In this document: in pieces, positions 10,481 to 21,981 of the stretch
Numbering within the stretch: position 1 is the stretch's first letter
Layout: every line of letters begins with the position of its first letter
Assembly: GCA_039881145.1 (NCBI GenBank)
Contig: JAYKKI010000087.1
Span: 7,078,001-7,142,000 of the forward strand
Length of the DNA stretch: 64,000 nt
Reading direction: 5' to 3'
DNA from: Druceiella hillmani
Taxonomy: Eukaryota; Arthropoda; Insecta; Lepidoptera; Hepialidae
Position numbers and translations under genes: made by a program
Notes under the pieces: generated by a model
Seen by the model: only the letters and a program-made list of their open reading frames with translations
Database searches by the model: none
What the model was told of the DNA's origin: nothing

Positions 10481-10521
10481 CCACTTGAAGATGCTGCAAT
10501 ACAACGAAACCTGGGTCGTGG
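10481..10521 (+). ncRNA. Candidate hammerhead ribozyme, copy C
   Basis: Stem I CCAC (10481-10484) with GTGG (10518-10521); UUGAAGA (10485-10491) in place of CUGAAGA, so the invariant C3 is mutated; GAAA (10506-10509); helix III CC-UG-GG closed by A10509-U10516; cleavage position C10517. Helix II has one mismatch. The C3-to-U change should abolish or strongly weaken cleavage. Confidence 0.5.
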
Positions 10522-10546
10522 TAAAGAAATTAAAGAAAGTAGAAAA

Positions 10547-10620
10547 AATACTACTTCACGTAGTTTCATTCACTACGTGAAGTACTTCACGTAGTGAATG
10601 AAACTACGTGAAGTAGTATT
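10547..10620. repeat. 74-bp perfect palindrome
   Basis: Two 37-base arms with no spacer, centred between 10583 and 10584 (AGT|ACT). Each arm holds two ACGTGAAGTA-type words. Such a structure can extrude a cruciform or fold the transcript into a long hairpin. Confidence 0.95.
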
Positions 10621-10657
10621 GAAACTACGTGAAGTAATACTTACTTCACGTAGTTTC
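10621..10657. repeat. Second inverted repeat, 17-bp arms
   Basis: GAAACTACGTGAAGTAA (10621-10637), a TAC spacer, and its exact reverse complement (10641-10657). It uses the same CACGTAGTTTC motif as the adjoining 74-bp palindrome. Confidence 0.95.
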
Positions 10658-10675
10658 ATTTAATTGATAATATCT

Positions 10676-13600
10676 ACATGCTATATTTCTTTACATACGT
10701 AGTATTTATAAGCGTGTTAAAGAAACACCAACATTTTTCATGGAATTATATTGAAATATGCAAGCAGAGAAAGAAATTACTTTTTCAAAATTGTAGCTTT
10801 AGCTTCAGAGCCCACTCATCAATTAAAAATAGCAAGACATTAGTTAAGTGGATTTAAGTAAATACGATATTAGTTTTATTTTATGCCTTTGTTTTTATAG
10901 TTTCGTAATGCAAAAGAAATAAAAGAGAAATCGTTATAGGATAACTCAAGTATTACTTCATCTGCTTATAAACAAGCAAATAAACGAAGATAATAAAATT
11001 ATTAAGCTTCAAAAAGTAGTGTAATTCTCGTCGAGTTTCGCTTGAATAAAGCTTATCGTTGAGTTTTAGTGCGATTTTATGACACGAGTTTGCGAATGTC
11101 TGTACATGTTATGTAGTGAACACTTCCATAGTTAATATTATCTCAATCCCTAAGTAAGTAATCGAAAAAATCACTGACAGTCTCTAGTTATTTATTTTTC
11201 TTAGACAAACAAAATAAAATATAAAATAGTTTTGTAAAAGAAAAATATTTGCTTGCATATATTATTTTCCGAGCCTTTCATTTGATGCTTTTCTGGATGG
11301 GATTATTTACATGTTTGTTATATTTAACGTTTTAATCCAAAAATTTATTTTCACTTAGTCGAAAATATATTTCTTTTCCAACATAGCGATTATTTTTACA
11401 AATAACAAATAAACACAGGAAATTTATTAAGTATTTCTTTTGATTTTTAGAAGAGGATATTATATGTTATAGTAGACTATGGATAAACATTTATGGTTTA
11501 TTAGCAACATATAACCGACTTTTATTTTGTGAATAAAAGTGTATGAGTAGTTGAGTTTGAGTAGATTCGCGCTGCGAGAATCCTGTATACTCTTAAAAAT
11601 CTACAAACATTTAACTGCGCATAGTATTTTTATTAGCTGTTTAAAAATATTAATATTTTTTTCACGTTTTATATATTTACCTTAGTACATTTGAACCAGC
11701 ACAAAAATATTTGACCTAGAAGTTTTGGAGTGGGGAAGGAAGAGTTTTCATGGGGATATTTGAAGATGCCAATTACAATTCTACAAAAAACTTTCAGTTA
11801 TTCATAACTAGTTTTTTATAATAATATACGATAAAACTTATAAAATTCAAAAGGGCAAATGAATAATAAACCGTCAAACGTTTTCTGTAGCGACAGACAT
11901 ATGAGCGATTTTATGCTGGTTCCATTAATTCTCTTTAGATATAGAGCCCTAAGGATTAAATAAAAATTACTTCGTATGTTGGAAAAAAGGTAAATTATTA
12001 CAAAATTATTTTTTTTTAATTAATTTAATGTACATTTATTGATCGATCTATTGACCAACAAACTATAATTACAAATAACAGATTAAGTATTAATTATAGC
12101 ATTAATGGGAATAAAATAGTAAAAGGACTGGAGCGTAATTATAAATACGGTTGGTAAAATCTAAATTCAATGAAATGGTTAAATTTTAAAAAGCGTCTAT
12201 TAATTTATTTTCGTACAGATTTTCTATTGGAAGCCAATCTTCTGTAAGACCGTTTTCAAATTATTGTACTTTAAGTTTAATATTTTCTTATGCACAGTAA
12301 AAAAACTTGATCTTATTGTAAAATTAAATTTCAAATTAATTTCAAAATGAAATTTAATTATTTTAAAAATTTAAATGAATGCCAAGCATTAAACTGAATA
12401 TAAACACGTGTATCTAATTAATTGACAATTTTACTAAAACTATCTAAATAAAGTTTAATTAATAATGAAAAGAAATGTACATGCTGAAAACTTATTTTAA
12501 TTTATTCATTTTAAGTGTTTAATAATTTATAAATTATAATATAAATGAATATATACAACAGAAAGCCAGCAAAAAAATTAAATACTGGACTATTTATCAC
12601 TTAAATGAACTATGCAAATATTTGATTAGTGAGCATTTTCATTGTGTCGATATTTCGTTGCATCATGCAAACTTCATCCTGTATTTTTATAATTTCCTCT
12701 CATCATTTTTTCATATCGCCTCTAAAAAAATAAGGAAGGTTACTTTCATTTAGATACCGTTCATCATTTAACTGATCAGTGATACTATTTTTTACCTATT
12801 TGGATTATTCGTGATATTTATACTTCGAAAATAACGTACTTATGCAATTGTTATTTGGCGCGAGCTGTTATATCATTGATTGTCTTAATATTTAACGAAA
12901 TTGAAGTTAATGAATTTATATTCAGTAGGGAAAATTTAGCTATCATATGGAACTTTTAACTATACACACTATACGAAAATGCAAAATACAATAGTTACAG
13001 GGCAGAATTACATTAAGGTTTAAGTACAGAATTAAAGAAGTCTTCGAGTGTAAGAAAACGCGAATAGCCGACAAAAATCAATTTTATGAACGTATGCGTT
13101 TTACTTGCAAAGCTAAAATATTTGTTCTTAAATACTTTATAAATTCAGTTTTCCCAAACCTAATTTAAGTGTTCACTAGTTCCGTATCTATTTGTTTCAT
13201 GTCTAAAGTTTCTCTATATATAAACGCAGAAGAAATTTATCTTAATTCTATGTTAAGATTCTAAACTTTATTAATTAATTTTATGTAAACAACTTTGTTA
13301 AGGTCTCGTCAATAAGTGCTTTAATTACGTTTTCCACTTTTCTATTTTTGTTACAAGACGTTTTCTGATTTCAAATAAGAACCGTTTCACTTCCTCTAAT
13401 TTGTTTTCTTTCCTTGTCGGTTAATAAAATTATTAAGATATAGATTAAATTTTCTCCTGAATTACTTGAATTATGTGTCTTAATAAATTAAACTTCATAT
13501 TATAATTAGACCGACCGAATTTATAATTCTTTGTTACATTTTAATTGATATAACTAGTTACATTGATATAACTAGCGACAAGCGTCAACTTCGCACGTCT

Positions 13601-14053
13601 TAGGAAAACATTTTTCACGGTTTGTCACGTTCTGTGTCATTGCGTGAAAGTATGTATGTATAAAAGCCATTCATCAAAAATTATAGAAACAAAGGAACAT
13701 TTTACTTACACAAGTGGAGAAAAGTCAAAGTAAAATTTAATGATATACGGATTAAGACTCTTTTGTACGATAAAGTCTAGAAAGTTGAGTGAAAATATTA
13801 TATTTTTAACGGTAAAACATTAATTGTGAATTTTATACAATATCTACGTATTTACTGTCCCAGATTTTATTGCAGAACGTATTAAAAACTATACAAGTAT
13901 TTAATGATTTTTTTACATTTATCCTTTTCATTTCGTCAGCATCATTTACGATTATTGTCGTATGGTATTTTGGGAAATATTCATAAAATAAACGTTTTAA
14001 TTTTCCTTGTAAATAAATCTATCATCCATTAGTAAAAATGCATAAAAAACATC
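10676..14053. other. Long AT-rich stretch, no gene seen
   Basis: 3.4 kb without a frame above 60 residues or any recognised element. A 14-base ATTGATATAACTAG word is doubled near 13544-13575. Nothing else noted. Confidence 0.45.
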
Positions 14054-14660
14054 GAGTATTCATTAGGAAAATACATAAAGACGGCTGCGGCTCAGGACTT
14101 TTTTCGTATACATTGATTTTAGCAAAACCTAAAGAAAAATTTCATGTACAAGGGAAATTTTCGCACAATTTTTCTTTATTGGAAACTACAAGATATGAAA
14201 TTTTTCCTGAATTGGACATTTATGCCTTCCTTGCGAAAAAATCTATTAATTTATTTAAATCCTCACAAAATTCATTTTGAGCATTTACTATGAGAATACA
14301 TAAAGACAGGCGGTATTTGAGGCTTCATTTTATATGTACTGATTTTTGGCAAAAACTAGAGCTAAATTGCATATAATACAAACTTCCTTCTTAATGTGTT
14401 ACTGGAAACTATATATGAAATGAAAATATTCCTGAATTAAAAATTTTAAACCTTAATAATGAAAATTCGTGCAATGTCCTTTGAGTATTTACTAAGAAAT
14501 TATATAAAGCTAGATGAGGTGGGGGGGTTTAGTTTTATGTATTAATTTTTAGCAGGAATTAGAGTGAAATTGCATATTATATAGACTTCCTTCTAAAATA
14601 TACAAATGTGTGTCTTTAAACTTTATATGACATGAAAATATTTCTCTTTTGTATATAGTA
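14054..14660. repeat. Three diverged tandem units of about 204-225 bp
   Basis: Units begin at 14054, 14279 and 14483 with GAGTATTCATTAGG, GAGCATTTACTATG and GAGTATTTACTAAG, each followed by ATACATAAAG/ATATAAAG, a TGTATTGATTTTTAGCA-like block, AAATTGCATAT, CTTCCTTCT, and a TATGAAATGAAAATATTCCT-like end. Similarity is moderate with indels. A short frame (14038-14280, 80 residues) covers unit 1 only and is disrupted in the others, so it is not evidence of a gene. No known satellite or element is recognised. Confidence 0.75.
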
Positions 14661-16082
14661 GCATCCACATGAGATGCAGGGTTCGTCATGGTTAGAGATT
14701 TTATTTTGTATGCATTTCGTTAAAATTTATAATTTTTCCATATAGCCACTTACTATATTATACAGACTTGCTATATTACTATCTTTCCCGTTACTATATT
14801 ATATATTATACTCCGTACGATATTATATAGACTTGCTTGACGTGCACAGTAAGAGTTCACAATTCTATTCGATAAAATATTACTATGCCCAAAAAAAAAA
14901 TTGTGAGTCCAGCTTGTCCATTGGGGCTGCATTGCTGAAGTGGAATTATTTTATTTATCATAAGTCATCAGTAATATGGAATTCCTAGGATATTGAATAC
15001 TTAATAATACCTAATATAATTAATTGATTACACTTTATCCTGAATGTTCCTTTCAAGCGATACCCACACATTCCGTGAAATTTTAAGATTTTCTTCGAGT
15101 CTCAAATTTGATCCGCCTAAAATTTCTAAATACATATTTTTGAGCGTTTTTCTGTTATACAAAAGATTTATCACGTATGTTTACAGAAATAGAAAAAGCA
15201 AGTTTTGAAAAAATAAGAGTATTGTTAAAGTCAAAAATTATAGGGAGAAATTAAAACATGCATTGTCATCTAGAATTATTAAAGGAAATTAAATAGTTAG
15301 GCTTTATTTTCTGGATTTTATATTAAAATTATTAAGGAAATAATAACGATTTCTTTCTAAATTAGCGATCAGAGTGAATGATTCTCTAGTTCTGTTGCAT
15401 TACATTTCAACAAATTACGTCGATCCATCGCAATGCTGCGACGTTAAATTATTATTTGGTTTGTGTACTTTACCAGTTTTGACAAATGATTTCGCAAAAT
15501 AAAAAGTAACCTGAATAATTTCCCACCCTACCATTTATTTCTTTAAAGAAAAAAATCGATCCTTTGTCTATTTCACGTCAATCTATTATTTTTGGGTAAC
15601 GTGAAAAAAAACAGACAAATACTCTTTTGTATTTTTAATATTAGTTACGATGATCTATAGTAACCTATTGAAACTTGTTACATTTTTATTGAGCTTCCCG
15701 TTAATGGTATAATAATATTGTCCATTTACCTCTCATACCGTCACTTTTGATTCTATCACTTTAACCCTCAAAACTCCAAAAAGCATGCAGTCAGAAATTG
15801 TTCATTGTACCTTCGTGGAGAATACACCAATATGCCATTGTACACACCTGTAAACTTTCAGATTGGGAAAGTAAATATAAATTTCGACTTTTTTCTGTGT
15901 TAAACATTTTAATTGAATACATTTCTGAGATATGTCAAACTATATTACATGTTTAGTAGTAACAAATATTCTGAAACTCTTATGATATGTGTTTTCTTTA
16001 GAAAGTTTTTAAAGCTTCGAAATATAAAATAATATTACACTTCAAAATTCAAATTTAACATGCAAAATATATTCTCATGTCA
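14661..16082. other. Intergenic stretch, no gene seen
   Basis: AT-rich; TATATTATA-containing words recur at 14755-14835. No coding or element signal. Confidence 0.4.
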
Positions 16083-17602
16083 TCTATACTAATATTGCAA
16101 AGAGGAAAGATTTGATTTTTTGTTAGTTTGTAATGGATGAACTCAAAAAATGTCGATAGTTCTACACGAGGTTTAAAAAATCGCCTAAAAATATGTTTTC
16201 TTTGCGTGCTCTGCAAAAACTATTGCTATTACATAAATAAATGGGATACACATTAAACTTTTTCACTAATATGAACAAAAAAGTTTGCAAGACACTATAC
16301 GTAATTGTTATAATTATGTTACAATAAAAATGATCAAATTAGTCAACTAAAACACAGATGCGAACAAAACATTATTATATCCTTATCATGATATGAATCC
16401 TTATCCAAATCAGTTATTAAATCATTTGGGCTGTTTGAGTAGGAGTGAATTACTCTTTGAATTATTCGAATAAAAATTGTCACGAATATTGCAAGCCGCT
16501 GCATGTTAGGTAAGTAAACAGAAATGCTACTATCTAAACTAATATTATAAAGTGTATTAATTTAATATTCATGAAAATTGCGATAAGGTAACCCAAGGTT
16601 ATCAATCCTTATGTAACTTGATAGTTTCATTATCTAGGTTGATTATGTTCATGTAAATTCCCCTTAAATTTATCAAATCGATTTTTACACAAAAAATTTA
16701 CACGAAAAAGACTTTCGTCGGCTGTGTTGTAAAGCAATGATGTATAATGTGAAATAAACAATTTAATCACACAAAACGCAGTACATTGTCCACAGTAATT
16801 TTTAAATTCAATTAACTCCGCTGACCTGCCACCTCACGAATTATCATTAAAAATCGGGATGCTAATTATGCTTCTGAGAAATTTAAGCCCTCCTAACATG
16901 TGAAATGGGACGAGGCTATTTATAAAGGAATTGAAATATAACTTAATTGTAGCGAACATTATCACTAGCCCTGCAGCTGGTGAATTAGCTCATATTCCTA
17001 GGATACCGATGGTCCCTACTGATTTGCCAATTCCGGTTAATCGACTTCAATTTCCGCTGAAAACTTCTTTTGCTTTAACAACTAACAAGTGCCAAGGCCA
17101 AACTTTCAATTTAGTAGGGATTGACCTACGAAAAGAATGCTTTACTCATGGGCAACTGTATGTTGGCCTATCACGAGTCAGAGCTTCCGAACATCAATTT
17201 ATTTTGCTGCTACAAAATAAAACTACAACAAATATTGTTCAGAGGGAAGCTCTAAGACATCAAACTTTAGAAATAAATTTCTATGAAAATAATTCATTTT
17301 TAGCAAATAACCTTATATTAAAACAGCAACGGAACCGTCAATGATATGACTACTAAAAATTGTAATTGCTATATTATATTCATAGAAATTATCGTTTTGT
17401 TCTATTTGTACAAGCGTAATTCTTTTTTAGTTTCTATTTATTTTATGCCAAAGCGGATCTCGTTAGCATATAATATTATATGTGCTATACCTACTAATAT
17501 TACAAATGCAAAAGAAATTTGGCAGAGATAGATTACGATTTGATAGATACTTTTTATACTGATATTTGGGACTTACGCGGGTGAAACCGCAGGGTGCAGC
17601 TT
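16083..17602 (+). mobile_element. Degenerate Helitron with helicase remnant
   Basis: The 5' end follows an A and begins TCTATACTAATATTGCAAAG, then AGGAAAGATTTG and, 55 bases on, ACTCAAAAAATG, matching the 5' end of the better Helitron at 20098. The 5' noncoding parts of the two copies also align (GCAAAAACTATTGCTA versus GCGAAAACTATTGATA). The 3' end is a GCGGGTGAAACCGC hairpin followed by AGGGTGCAGCTT, a mutated version of the hairpin plus CTAG end. At about 1.5 kb it keeps only the C-terminal helicase and has lost the Rep domain. Confidence 0.7.
16775..17344 (+). pseudogene. Helitron Pif1-type helicase, C-terminal part
   Basis: One frame runs from 16775 to TGA at 17342-17344 with two in-frame stops (TAA near 16796, TGA near 16900 where a Cys codon is expected). 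Blocks in order: FLNSINSADLPPHELSLKIG, MLLRNLSPPNM, NGTRLFIKEL, HIPRIPMVPTDLPI, LQFPLKTSFALTTNKCQGQT (helicase motif V), GIDLRKECFTHGQLYVGLSR (motif VI with SR). This is the 3' part of a Rep/Hel protein that unwinds DNA during rolling-circle transposition. From Met at 16931 the remaining 137 codons are open, but the upstream stops and missing ATPase motifs make it a pseudogene. Confidence 0.9.
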
Positions 17603-17793
17603 TCAATAATGATATTATAAAGAGGTAATATTTGTAAGTGAGTATGTAGGAGGTAATTTTCCAATCTACTCATTCAATTGTTAAAAGTCTTTCATCAGTC
17701 AAATGCTATTTTATCACAAAGTGACATAGGCTATATTTTAATGGGAGTAAAATCGTGTAGTCCACGAAGGCAAAGCCGCGGGGGGAAAGATAG
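17603..17793 (+). mobile_element. Short non-autonomous Helitron-like unit
   Basis: Begins TCAATAATGATATTATAAAG directly where the preceding Helitron ends, and finishes with GGCAAAGCCGCGGGGGGAAA followed by GATAGT, a hairpin plus a mutated CTAG-T end. Internally it has GTGACATAGGCTATATTTTA, which I recall as common in insect Helitrons. It has no coding capacity. Confidence 0.6.
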
Positions 17794-18095
17794 TATGAAA
17801 TAAAATTGTAACAGAGTGAATCTGAACGTTGAAAATGCTTATAAAACAGTTATTGATTGACGCAAAATCTACTGCACGGGTTAGAATATAGGTTATGCCA
17901 AATTAAAACGTAATTAGCTTATAAACGTGAATTAAAATCTTTTCATTACATTTTCATATAAAATAGTTTCAAAAATATTAGTGTACATTATTTTCAATTA
18001 GTCTAATAGAGAATATTGCATTAAACAAATTGGTATTAGGAAATATTACACTTTGAAATAGTTAGTATTAATGAAAGTAACTTTAATAAACCTAT

Positions 18096-18247
<152 letters not shown>

Positions 18248-18940
18248 TTATTTTACTTCAAATTAATTTGAAATAGTCATAATAAATGTAATTCATTAAC
18301 ATATTTATTTAGATCACTTAATTCTCTACTTATTGTATATTTTTATTAAATCTATATATACTCTTTTATGACTAATGAAATAATCAATTAGTACTTACTT
18401 TAATATTAGTAATTTAATTACAGCTTTGCATGTTCGATATAACCAGCGGTTAACTGATTTCTTTGAAATTACTTTGAAGATAATCCGATGGGAACAAACT
18501 TCAAATGTCATTAAATTGGTAAAAATTCACGATCCGTGATATATAGCAGCTGAGAGTCGCCATTTGCCCAGTAACTACGGTATTTATCATAAAAAAATTT
18601 AAACTTTGTCAAGCAACATTCATCAGAAATTTACTTTTGAACTATTCTGTAACATTGGAATTAAAAAATTTAATTTTCAACCAAAATTATTAGCATTCTA
18701 TGACATATTCCGAAAAAAAATTAATTATTTCGTTTTATATTTAGTAGTAATTATGACGTTTTGTTTCTTTTCTATAGTTGAGTTTTTTTAATTTTCTTGG
18801 CAGCACGAAATTTATGTATAGATTAATGCATAATGCACAGGTACAGATGTAATTATATTTAAAACTGTTTAATTTATGTAAATAAAGAAAAGTAGAAGAA
18901 CTAAATTTGTTCATCAATAAGTCTTTAGTATTTTTCAAAG
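18248..18940. other. Intergenic stretch, no gene seen
   Basis: AT-rich; overlapping 61- and 65-residue frames on opposite strands at 18606-18938 show no motif and are chance. Confidence 0.4.
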
Positions 18941-19345
18941 TAAATAAATGAAACGCGGCAGATTATCGGTTAATCACAATTTAATCTAATTTGTGGGGCT
19001 CGGAAACATTTCGCAATAAATTTTATTCTGACCACGAGCAAATAAATCTTTGAGCATCTTTCATTAATCATTGTGAAGTGTTCAAAATTTCTTATTTGAA
19101 TGGAAAACTTGTATCACGGAAATCTTGATCATTACGAAGAAATTCTGCTTTATGTCCGGTAGCATTTTCAGCTCATTATTTATCTTCATCATCGTTGGCC
19201 ATCTGTTAATTCGGTGATGACATTTTTGTCTACTTGGATTAACTTCAAAAATTAAACTTTCGCAATAAAATACTTATCAATGAGTTGTGTGGTTGAGTTA
19301 TTTTCAAAAGATAAATTTATTTTATTTGTCATATTTAGGAACACC
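18941..19345 (+). repeat. Unnamed dispersed repeat, copy 1
   Basis: Aligns in the same orientation with 23917-24338. Shared blocks in order: AATGAAACGC, CGGTTAATCAC, GGCTCGGAAA, TTTATTCTGACCACGAGCAA, TTTCATTAATCATTG, GGAAAACTTGTATCACGGAA, TATGTCCGGTAGCATTTTCA, CATCATCGTTGGCCATCTGT, AATTCGGTGATGA, TCGCAATAAAATACTTATCA. Identity looks like about three quarters. No coding frame, terminal repeats or known family is visible. Confidence 0.8.
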
Positions 19346-19828
19346 CGATTATAAAACGCGTCTATAGAGAATGATCATTTCAAAGCTTTTTAAAAAATAT
19401 AGTTTATTGTCATAATTTTAGTTGGACGCATTTTAGTGTTAAAAGGTTGTTCTTCATCTGTATCGTCAACGCTGCATGTATCTTAAATTACAATTTTTAA
19501 TTCCACAGTACGTAACTTTATAAAACAGGTTTTCGTTCCGTTTCTGCAAACGATGCGTACATGCCTGGGTGCGTGGGTATGACGGCGCGCATGCATCGGT
19601 TCGTGCATGCGTACGTACGTAGGTGCATGCGTTCATGTTTATGTGTATGTATGTGTGCACCAGTGGTTAGGACTTGGATAAAAAGTGTATCTTGATTCAT
19701 TTGGATTTGACACAATTGTTCAATCTAAGCAAAGTTTATTTTTTACAAGACAATTCTCAACCCCACTTAGCAAAAGTAACGTGTGATAAACTACTTTCAC
19801 TCTGGATGATAATACGCAACTTCACCCT
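19346..19828. other. Intergenic stretch with GC-rich simple tract
   Basis: 19552-19660 is an ATGCGTACGTACG / TGCATGCG simple tract, like a decayed version of the ACGC repeats at 6.3 and 33.8 kb. No gene seen. Confidence 0.5.
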
Positions 19829-19860
19829 GATTTTTATATGACAAAAGTCATATAAAAATC
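19829..19860. repeat. Hairpin, 14-bp arms
   Basis: GATTTTTATATGAC (19829-19842), AAAA, then the exact reverse complement (19847-19860). It is flanked on both sides by AACTTCACC. Confidence 0.9.
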
Positions 19861-20042
19861 GAACTTCACCGGTTTTTTAATCATAGGCCCAATTATTTCT
19901 ATAAGAACGTACTTTAGCTATGCCTACACGTTGGCGACAAGTTTTATATACGGACGGTGCTTATATAATTGAAGATCGATTTAATTGACTACATACAAAA
20001 AGTTGAAAAGTTTGTGTACAGAGATGGCGAGTTTATTTTCAA

Positions 20043-20050
20043 CCACACAT

Positions 20051-20094
<44 letters not shown>

Positions 20095-20097
20095 ATA
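20043..20097. repeat. CA/TA microsatellite at Helitron 5' flank
   Basis: CACACATACACACACATATA continuing as TA to 20090, then ACCTATA, directly before the Helitron TC terminus. Confidence 0.95.
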
Positions 20098-21939
20098 TCT
20101 GTACTAATATTATGAAGAGGAATGATTTGTATTTTTGTATGTGTGTATGGATGTATATAATAAATTGGCTCAAAAACTACTGGACCAATTTAAAAAATTC
20201 TTTCACCATTTGAGTACTACATTATCACTGATCAATAAAGGCTTTATTATCTATCGAAAAAATAGGAATCCTTACTAAAACTACAATAATGTAACCCAAG
20301 GTGTAAAAAAATTGCCATAAAATGTCTTTCATCGCATGCGCTGCGAAAACTATTGATAGTAGAACAAAAAAATGTTCTACAATAGTAAAGAATATGTCAA
20401 TATCTACAAAAAAAATTTGCAATCGCATATATATAACTATTGTAATTATGTCACCATAACTACATTTTAACATTTTAAAATTTAATAGAAATTCCGACCA
20501 AAATCAGACCAAGTTATCCATACCTTTGCACTGATCCTTATGCAAGTAAATCATTTCCTAAGCAAGACTGTTTCAATACCTGTAAATTATCTTTTATTCA
20601 CATTGGATATTCCATTCAAAAGATATTACGAGTTTAAAATGTCTCCGCCTCCGGTATGGCACGGAGAGGTCGTCAACCGAAGTGCGGGAGAGGGGCGTGC
20701 ACATCTATAAAATAAGTAGCCGTGTGGTTATCTATTGAAACTCTCAATTTCCGAACGAATATGAGAGCACATTTAAGTAATAACCACGATGACAATTTTT
20801 CACAAAAAATACTTAAAATTGGCGACGGAAAATTACCTTCTTCAATTGCAAATAGCCTCCAAGTATTATTGGATAATGAATTGGCTCAAATTGTTCACAG
20901 TCTAGAAATACCGGTAGAAATCTAGGTATCTCGAGTATAGGTAGGTATCCCGACATCGAAAATCTTATAGAAAGAAATTTCAATTGGCTCCGTTCAAGCT
21001 GTAATGTCACCGAGATACGGCTCATTAAATGAAATAAACAAAATGAATATGGAAAAAGTACACGATGATTTTAAATGTTACAAATTTATCGACACCGTGT
21101 GCAACATCGAAGATACATTGCACTACCCATAAGAATTTTTAAATTTCCTCAATCCTGCCGGTTTGCCACCCCCCCGAACTGAAATTAAAAGAAGGTACTC
21201 CCATTATGCTATTGAGAAATTTAAACCCTCCCAATATGTGTAATAGGACAAGACTTTTGATAAAGGAATTGCGAGACAATGTGATTGTAGCTACTATCAA
21301 CACCGGCCCCGCGGCCGGACAGCCAGCTCACATTTCGCGGATCCCGATGATACCAACGGATTTGCCTATATCTTTGAAAAGCTTACAGTTTCCTGTAAGT
21401 ATATCGTTTGCCCTTACAATAAATAAATCCCAGGGACAAACTTTTTCAATGGTTGGCATCGATCTAAGAAAAGAGTAAGATCGATTTCTCGAGTAGGATC
21501 TCCTGAATATCAATATGTTTTGTTGCCATCTACAAGTACCACTGCTAACATAGTGTATAATGAAGCATTTAGGTAAAAAATTGAAAATTAAAAAGCCTTA
21601 AAATAAAACATGTAAATAAAGAAATGTAACACAAATAAAAGTAAAATATATAACACAAAAAAAATATAAATCATTCTAAACATCTTCATCAAAAAAGATT
21701 TAAGTATAATAACAGAACCATTATAGGATCGCTTTGCTGTTCTTCTGTCCGTCTGCCTAGGTAATCAACTTTACTGTTCGTTGACCTTGAATCAATTTTT
21801 TCAATCATCAAGTCCCGTACCCAAAGGGAGCCGGAGAGACCCTATTACCAAATATGTGTGTCCTGCATTTACTCTACGTTTATCCCAAAATGTTTATAAA
21901 TTAAATGTCCACCCGTGCGAAGCCGGGACGGGCCGCTAG
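20098..21939 (+). mobile_element. Helitron with canonical termini, internally deleted
   Basis: The 5' end is A|TCTGTACTAATATTATGAAG (TC at 20098). The 3' end is CCCGTGCGAAGCCGGGACGG followed by GCCG and CTAG at 21936-21939 then T, that is, a short hairpin just before CTAG and insertion between A and T, as Helitrons require. It lies between a CA/TA repeat (5') and a TG/TA repeat (3'). At about 1.84 kb it keeps only the C-terminal third of the helicase, with frameshifts and a short deletion, so it is non-autonomous; Rep and the Walker motifs are gone. Confidence 0.88.
20722..21575 (+). pseudogene. Helitron Pif1-type helicase, C-terminal part, broken
   Basis: Successive frames align to one protein. 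20722-20925: TLNFRTNMRAHLSNN, FSQKILKIGDGKLP, IVHSLEI. 20943-21003: RYPDIENLIERNFNWL. 21004-21132: MSPRYGSLNEINKMN, DDFKCYKFIDTVCNIEDTLH, TAA at 21130 in place of a Gln codon, then FLNFLNPAGLPP. A run of seven C at 21169-21175 shifts the frame. 21176-21478: MLLRNLNPPNMCN, HISRIPMIPTDLPI, SFALTINKSQGQTFS (motif V), GIDLRKE. About 30 bases coding for the CFTHGQLYVGL block are deleted, then SRVGSPEYQYVLLPSTST continues to 21575. The order of blocks matches the 16.8 kb copy. Confidence 0.9.
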
Positions 21940-21945
21940 TGTGTG

Positions 21946-21981
<36 letters not shown>
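21940..21981. repeat. TG/TA microsatellite at Helitron 3' flank
   Basis: TGTGTGTATATATATATATA with one ATGTAT interruption, beginning at the T that follows CTAG. Confidence 0.95.

Larger units (their letters stand above)
8315..10675 (+). mobile_element. Penelope-like retroelement, decayed, with terminal repeats and ribozyme motifs
   Basis: The order is: 5' terminal unit with hammerhead motif (8315-8467), reverse transcriptase (8473-9363), linker, GIY-YIG endonuclease (9600-9920), A-rich untranslated stretch, and 3' terminal unit with a second hammerhead motif (10476-10675) that ends in nested palindromes. RT followed by GIY-YIG on one polyprotein, flanked by repeats carrying hammerheads, is diagnostic of endonuclease-positive Penelope-like elements. 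The copy is dead: the N-terminal part of the ORF is missing, there is a TGA at 9061, a frameshift near 9364, stops at 9558 and 9576, and loss of the YIG tyrosine. Full elements are usually near 3 kb, so about 0.7 kb has been lost. Confidence 0.9.
10476..10675 (+). repeat. 3' Penelope terminal unit (copy C) with nested palindromes
   Basis: Starts with the same AGCCCAC block as copy B, has the ribozyme-like core at 10481-10521, and then the CACGTAGTTTC motif is reiterated in alternating orientation five times to 10657 before rejoining the common TTTCATTTAATTG end. Confidence 0.85.

Noticed and set aside
14038..14280. 80-residue frame as a small gene
   Set aside because: It covers one unit of a diverged tandem repeat and is broken in the other two units.
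20225..20473. 82-residue minus-strand frame
   Set aside because: Lies in the 5' noncoding part of the Helitron and has no counterpart in the related copy at 16 kb.
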